Assembly: GCF_000430845.1 (NCBI RefSeq)
Contig: NZ_AUMU01000008.1
Span: 1 to 64,000 of the forward strand
Source: Chryseobacterium gregarium DSM 19109
GTDB taxonomy: Bacteria > Bacteroidota > Bacteroidia > Flavobacteriales > Weeksellaceae
Length of the DNA stretch: 64,000 bases
Reading direction: 5' to 3'
The position numbers were made by a program, and so were the translations under genes. Below, in pieces: positions 60,891-64,000 of the stretch (within the stretch, counting starts at the first letter, position 1; each line of letters starts with the position of its first letter). Under the pieces are notes generated by a model. The model saw only the letters and a program-made list of their open reading frames with translations. It had not been told where the DNA came from and searched no databases.

Positions 60891-60945
60891 TAAAATTTAT
60901 AATCAAGTAATTTTATCTTTAAATTAATTGCAGATTATATAATGT

Positions 60946-61302
60946 TATCATGCATTCCAGAATTCCCGGTCTAAGCTTCGGTACTGTATTGCTTCAGAGA
61001 CATGCTGGGAAAGGATATGCTTAGATTCTTCAAGATCGGCAATGGTTCGAGCTACTTTTAAAATTCTGTCATAAGCTCTTGCAGAAAGGTTAAGCTTTTC
61101 CATGGCCATTTTGATGAGGTTGAAAGAAGATTCATCCAGGTTGCAGTATTCTTCAATTTCTTTTGGTCCAATCTGGGCGTTGTAACTTATCTTTAGCTCC
61201 TTATACCGTTCCCGCTGGATTTCACGGGCTGTCAGTACACGTTTTCTGATGTCTTCGCTTTTTTCACCTTTCCTCCGTTCAGTCAGCTGTTCGAATTCCA
61301 CT
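60946..61302. repeat. Direct repeat copy B of the comM 3' end (within intact comM)
   Basis: This 357-nt stretch is the 3' end of the intact comM gene and the counterpart of copy A at 58998-59350. Confidence 0.85.
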
Positions 61303-62483
61303 TTCTGCACTTCAATATGAATGTCAATCCTGTCTAAAAGAGGCCCGGAGAGCTTACTCATATACCGCTGCATTTCATAAGAGGTAGAGGTATTATTAGG
61401 ATCATCCGGAAAAAATCCGCTAGGGCTTGGATTCATGGAAGCCACCAGCATAAAGCTTGCAGGATAGTTGACGGTAAACCGTGCTCTTGATATGGTAACT
61501 TCCCGGTCTTCCAGCGGCTGGCGCATGACTTCCAAAACCGTTCTTTTGAATTCCGGCATTTCATCAAGAAATAAAACGCCGTTATGCGCTAATGATATTT
61601 CCCCGGGTTGCGGATAACTGCCGCCGCCTACCAAGGCCACATCTGATATCGTATGGTGCGGTGAACGGAAAGGGCGCACGGTCATCAAAGAAGTTTCCGT
61701 TCCCATTTTCCCGGCAACAGAATGGATCTTTGTGGTTTCCAATGCTTCCTTTAATGATAGTGGTGGCAGGATACTCGGAACCCTTTTGGCAAGCATGGTT
61801 TTCCCGCTTCCCGGAGGGCCGATCAGGATGATATTGTGGCCTCCGGCTGCAGCCACTTCCATGGCCCGCTTTGCCGTTTCCTGTCCCTTAACTTCGGAAA
61901 AATCAAAAGGAAAATCATTCACTTTCTCCTGAAACTCTTTTCGGGTGTCGATCTCAACTTTCTGAAGCGGTTTCCCTTCATTAAAAAAATCGATCACTTC
62001 TTTGATGTTTTCGGCGGCAAAAACATCGATGTTATTTACAATGGCAGCTTCACGGGTATTCTGTCTCGGAAGGATGATTCCTTTAAAGCCTTCTTCACGG
62101 GCCTGAATGGCAATCGGTAGAACGCCACGGACCGGCTGCAGGTTTCCGTCGAGAGAAAGCTCACCCATAATGATATAATCCTGTATATTTTCTGCCAGAA
62201 TCTGATCAGAGGCTGCAAGTATGCCTATGGCGATGCTCAGGTCATAGGCAGCTCCTTCTTTACGGAGATCTGCCGGCGCCATATTGATCGTGATTTTTTT
62301 TCCGGGGATTTTGTAACCGACATTCTTTAAAGCGGCAGAAATTCTGTAACTGCTTTCCTTGATGGCATTATCGGGAAGGCCTACTAAATGGTAGCCTATT
62401 CCTCCGGTATCTACGTTAACTTCGATGGTAATGGTCTGTGCCGCAACTCCGTGAATGGCACTTCCGTAAATTTTAATCAGCAT
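60948..62483 (-). CDS. comM: Mg-chelatase-like AAA+ ATPase ComM/YifB
   Basis: ComM is a hexameric helicase that promotes branch migration of transforming DNA during natural transformation. The 511-residue protein has an N-terminal Lon-like ChlI domain (SYRISAALKNVGYKIPGKKI, then GELSLDGNLQPVRGVLP), Walker A IGPPGSGKTMLAKR, Walker B GVLFLDEMPEF, and the Mg_chelatase C-terminal domain. Its 3' end is repeated 1.95 kb downstream as a broken copy. comM is a known target for genomic islands in other bacteria. dprA also occurs in this window, so uptake-related genes are present. Confidence 0.95.
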   Translation of the reverse strand: MLIKIYGSAIHGVAAQTITIEVNVDTGGIGYHLVGLPDNAIKESSYRISAALKNVGYKIPGKKITINMAPADLRKEGAAYDLSIAIGILAASDQILAENIQDYIIMGELSLDGNLQPVRGVLPIAIQAREEGFKGIILPRQNTREAAIVNNIDVFAAENIKEVIDFFNEGKPLQKVEIDTRKEFQEKVNDFPFDFSEVKGQETAKRAMEVAAAGGHNIILIGPPGSGKTMLAKRVPSILPPLSLKEALETTKIHSVAGKMGTETSLMTVRPFRSPHHTISDVALVGGGSYPQPGEISLAHNGVLFLDEMPEFKRTVLEVMRQPLEDREVTISRARFTVNYPASFMLVASMNPSPSGFFPDDPNNTSTSYEMQRYMSKLSGPLLDRIDIHIEVQKVEFEQLTERRKGEKSEDIRKRVLTAREIQRERYKELKISYNAQIGPKEIEEYCNLDESSFNLIKMAMEKLNLSARAYDRILKVARTIADLEESKHILSQHVSEAIQYRSLDREFWNA

Positions 62484-62796
62484 TGATAGGTGTTTACAGT
62501 AAAAATAAAAAATTATAAATAATTGCTTTTCTTACTGAAATTCACCTGATTTCCAAAACAATAAAAAAATATTCGTTTATTTATTGATCTGGCCGTAAAG
62601 TATTTACATAAAATTTAAATAATTCTTAAAAAAATCAGCTGACTAAATAAATTATGAATTTGAAAATAAATTACAAAGCATTCAATGTGAATGGCTTATC
62701 GATTTTTTATCTGACGGCGTATTTTATCATTAATATAATTAAAACAGCTGCTTCATTCCTGAAACAGCCGTTATGTATTTATCAACTATATAGTAA
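62484..62796. other. Intergenic stretch without a supported gene
   Basis: About 310 AT-rich nt between comM and sufD. A 48-codon plus-strand frame starting at 62654 (MNLKINYKAFNVNGLSIFYL) overlaps the end of sufD and is not otherwise supported. No tRNA or strong promoter is seen. Confidence 0.4.
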
Positions 62797-64000
62797 TTAA
62801 AATTCTATATCAACTTCCAGTTTCTCAGCCAAAAGCTTTGAAATTTTTTCTTTTAACGGTTCGATGTCAATATTCTGCATCGCGTCATTGGCAAAAGCAT
62901 ATAAAAGGAGTGCCTGGGCTGCCTTTTTAGAAATACCTCTTGCCCTCAGATAAAATAAGGCATCCTCATTCAGCTGGCCTACCGTACAGCCGTGGGAACA
63001 TTTCACATCATCTGCAAAAATTTCCAGCTGAGGCTTGGTATTAATAACAGCACCTTCACTTAATAAAACATTGTTATTTTGCTGGTAGGCATTGGTTTTC
63101 TGGGCCAATTTATCTACAAAGACTTTCCCGTTAAATACCCCGTGAGATTTTCCGTTGAAAATACCCTTGTAATTCTGATAGCTTTCACAATTCGGAAATT
63201 TATGGTGAACCGCCGTATGGTGGTCTACCAGCTGATCTTTTCCGATGATGGTGATTCCGTTCATGAATGAATTGATATTCGATCCGTTATGGATGAAATC
63301 AAGGTTGTTCCTGACCAGCTTACCTCCGAAAGAGAAGGTATTCACCGTGGTTAAGCTGTCTTTTTCCTGCCTGGCAAAAGTACTGTCGATAAGATAGGAC
63401 GTATCATTGTCATTCTGTACTTTATGCCAGTCTGCTTTTGCATTGGGATGGGTGAAAATTTCTGTCACCGAATTTGTCAATACATAGATGCTGTCAAAAT
63501 TGTGGTGGCTTTCAATGATTTCCACTTTGGATCCTTCTTCTGCAATTAATAAATTCCGGGTATTGTAGAAGGTATTTTCTTCCTGATTCTGGGAAATATA
63601 AAAAATGTGAATCGGTTTTTCAATCACTACATTTTTAGGAACTTTAAGAAAGAACCCATATTTGCAGTAGGCTTGATTCAGGTTGGCAAAAGCAGAATCT
63701 TTGGCTGCAATGGTATTAAAATACTGCTCAAAAACATCTTTATGTTTCTCATCATTCAATGCATAATTAAATGAAAGAAACTCAACGTTTTCTATGGAAA
63801 CTTTAGACAGTTCTTTGCGAAGCTTACCGTTTACAAAAGTAATCCAGTCAAAATTTTCTTCACCCAGATGAAGCTGGTCCAGCTGCTCTTTGGTGATGTT
63901 ATGATTTTCTTTCGGGAAAAAATTATATTCTTTTTCAGTAATTTCCTTAAGGTTGGTATACTTGAATTCTTCGTCTTTTTTAGTCGGAAAACCCATGTTT
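62797..64000 (-). CDS. sufD: Fe-S cluster assembly protein SufD (5' end outside window)
   Basis: SufD forms the SufBC2D scaffold on which Fe-S clusters are built. The visible 400 residues contain the beta-helix core and the typical C-terminus: EIFADDVKCSHGCTVGQLNE, with the conserved Cys and His, and RARGISKKAAQALLLYAFAN. The first Met in frame (63996) lies just before GFPTKKDEEFKYTNL, which in relatives comes about 20-30 residues after the true start; the gene therefore probably continues beyond the window edge and should be treated as 5' partial. No other suf genes are visible here. Confidence 0.92.
   Translation of the reverse strand, partial: NMGFPTKKDEEFKYTNLKEITEKEYNFFPKENHNITKEQLDQLHLGEENFDWITFVNGKLRKELSKVSIENVEFLSFNYALNDEKHKDVFEQYFNTIAAKDSAFANLNQAYCKYGFFLKVPKNVVIEKPIHIFYISQNQEENTFYNTRNLLIAEEGSKVEIIESHHNFDSIYVLTNSVTEIFTHPNAKADWHKVQNDNDTSYLIDSTFARQEKDSLTTVNTFSFGGKLVRNNLDFIHNGSNINSFMNGITIIGKDQLVDHHTAVHHKFPNCESYQNYKGIFNGKSHGVFNGKVFVDKLAQKTNAYQQNNNVLLSEGAVINTKPQLEIFADDVKCSHGCTVGQLNEDALFYLRARGISKKAAQALLLYAFANDAMQNIDIEPLKEKISKLLAEKLEVDIEF

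Noticed and set aside
62654..62800. 48-codon plus-strand frame between comM and sufD
   Set aside because: It overlaps the sufD end on the opposite strand, lacks a promoter box, and its AT-rich sequence with hydrophobic Ile/Phe runs could arise by chance.
1..64000. CRISPR arrays, rRNA, transposases, integrases, restriction or toxin-antitoxin systems
   Set aside because: None was seen; no regularly spaced repeats or recognisable genes of these classes.

Overview
The window reads as chromosomal DNA of a Flavobacteriia member, most likely Chryseobacterium or a close Weeksellaceae relative. The inference rests on low GC, absence of Shine-Dalgarno sites, repeated Bacteroidota-type -7 boxes (TAnnTTTG, several with a TTG/TTTG about 19-20 nt upstream), and gene content typical of the group: S46 dipeptidyl-peptidase, DUF3078, DUF4919, DUF885 and DUF6122 proteins, unanchored TonB C-terminal-domain proteins, an AccD without zinc-ribbon cysteines, and small GG-leader bacteriocin-like peptides. 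It is mostly housekeeping sequence; no CRISPR array, rRNA, transposase or complete prophage was seen.

Layout. 0-7 kb: tRNA-Val, folC, a TolC-type efflux protein, a SprT-like protease, mannose-1-P guanylyltransferase, an acetyltransferase, and divergent bcp/nth sharing a compact promoter region. 7-16 kb: a DinB-like gene behind a decayed lipoprotein gene, a DUF885 lipoprotein, an exbB-exbD-tonB operon, a frameshifted ATP-grasp gene, and a two-Gate-domain membrane protein. 16-25 kb: accD, fbaA, nadK, CBS-domain protein, SpoU-type methyltransferase, bestrophin, a cupin/JmjC-like protein and mutS; a promoter plus terminator with no gene between them (19.7 kb) may be a small RNA. 25-32 kb: a GG-leader peptide with a startless tandem copy, two TonB-CTD proteins, a YARHG lipoprotein, an HI0933-type flavoprotein, a thioesterase, thiL and a second GG-leader peptide. 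32-45 kb: pepT, an HMG-CoA-lyase-like enzyme, OsmC, a MIP18-type Fe-S assembly factor, a DEDD exonuclease, CsaA, DUF3078, rhomboid, dprA, gdhA, two low-complexity secreted proteins, a YkgJ protein, a KirBac channel and a truncated haemoglobin. 45-56 kb: a five-gene envelope/ion operon ending in a Ca2+/H+ antiporter, an AlkD-like protein, a decayed DUF4919 gene, a CPA1 antiporter, an intact DUF4919 gene, hflX and a META lipoprotein. 56-64 kb: S46 peptidase, comM and sufD (cut by the window edge).

The most unusual place is 58.8-61.3 kb. The 3' end of comM occurs twice as a direct repeat of about 355 bp, 1948 bp apart. Between the copies sits a single gene for a beta-helix protein resembling a phage tail spike. 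Similar promoter/palindrome sequences precede this gene and the small gene beyond the second copy. This looks like a cassette inserted at comM, or a segmental duplication followed by replacement. The other points worth following are the GG-leader peptides, the candidate small RNA, the unknown envelope operon, three broken genes that each lack one base, and two enzymes lacking their family's usual metal ligands (Nth and AccD).
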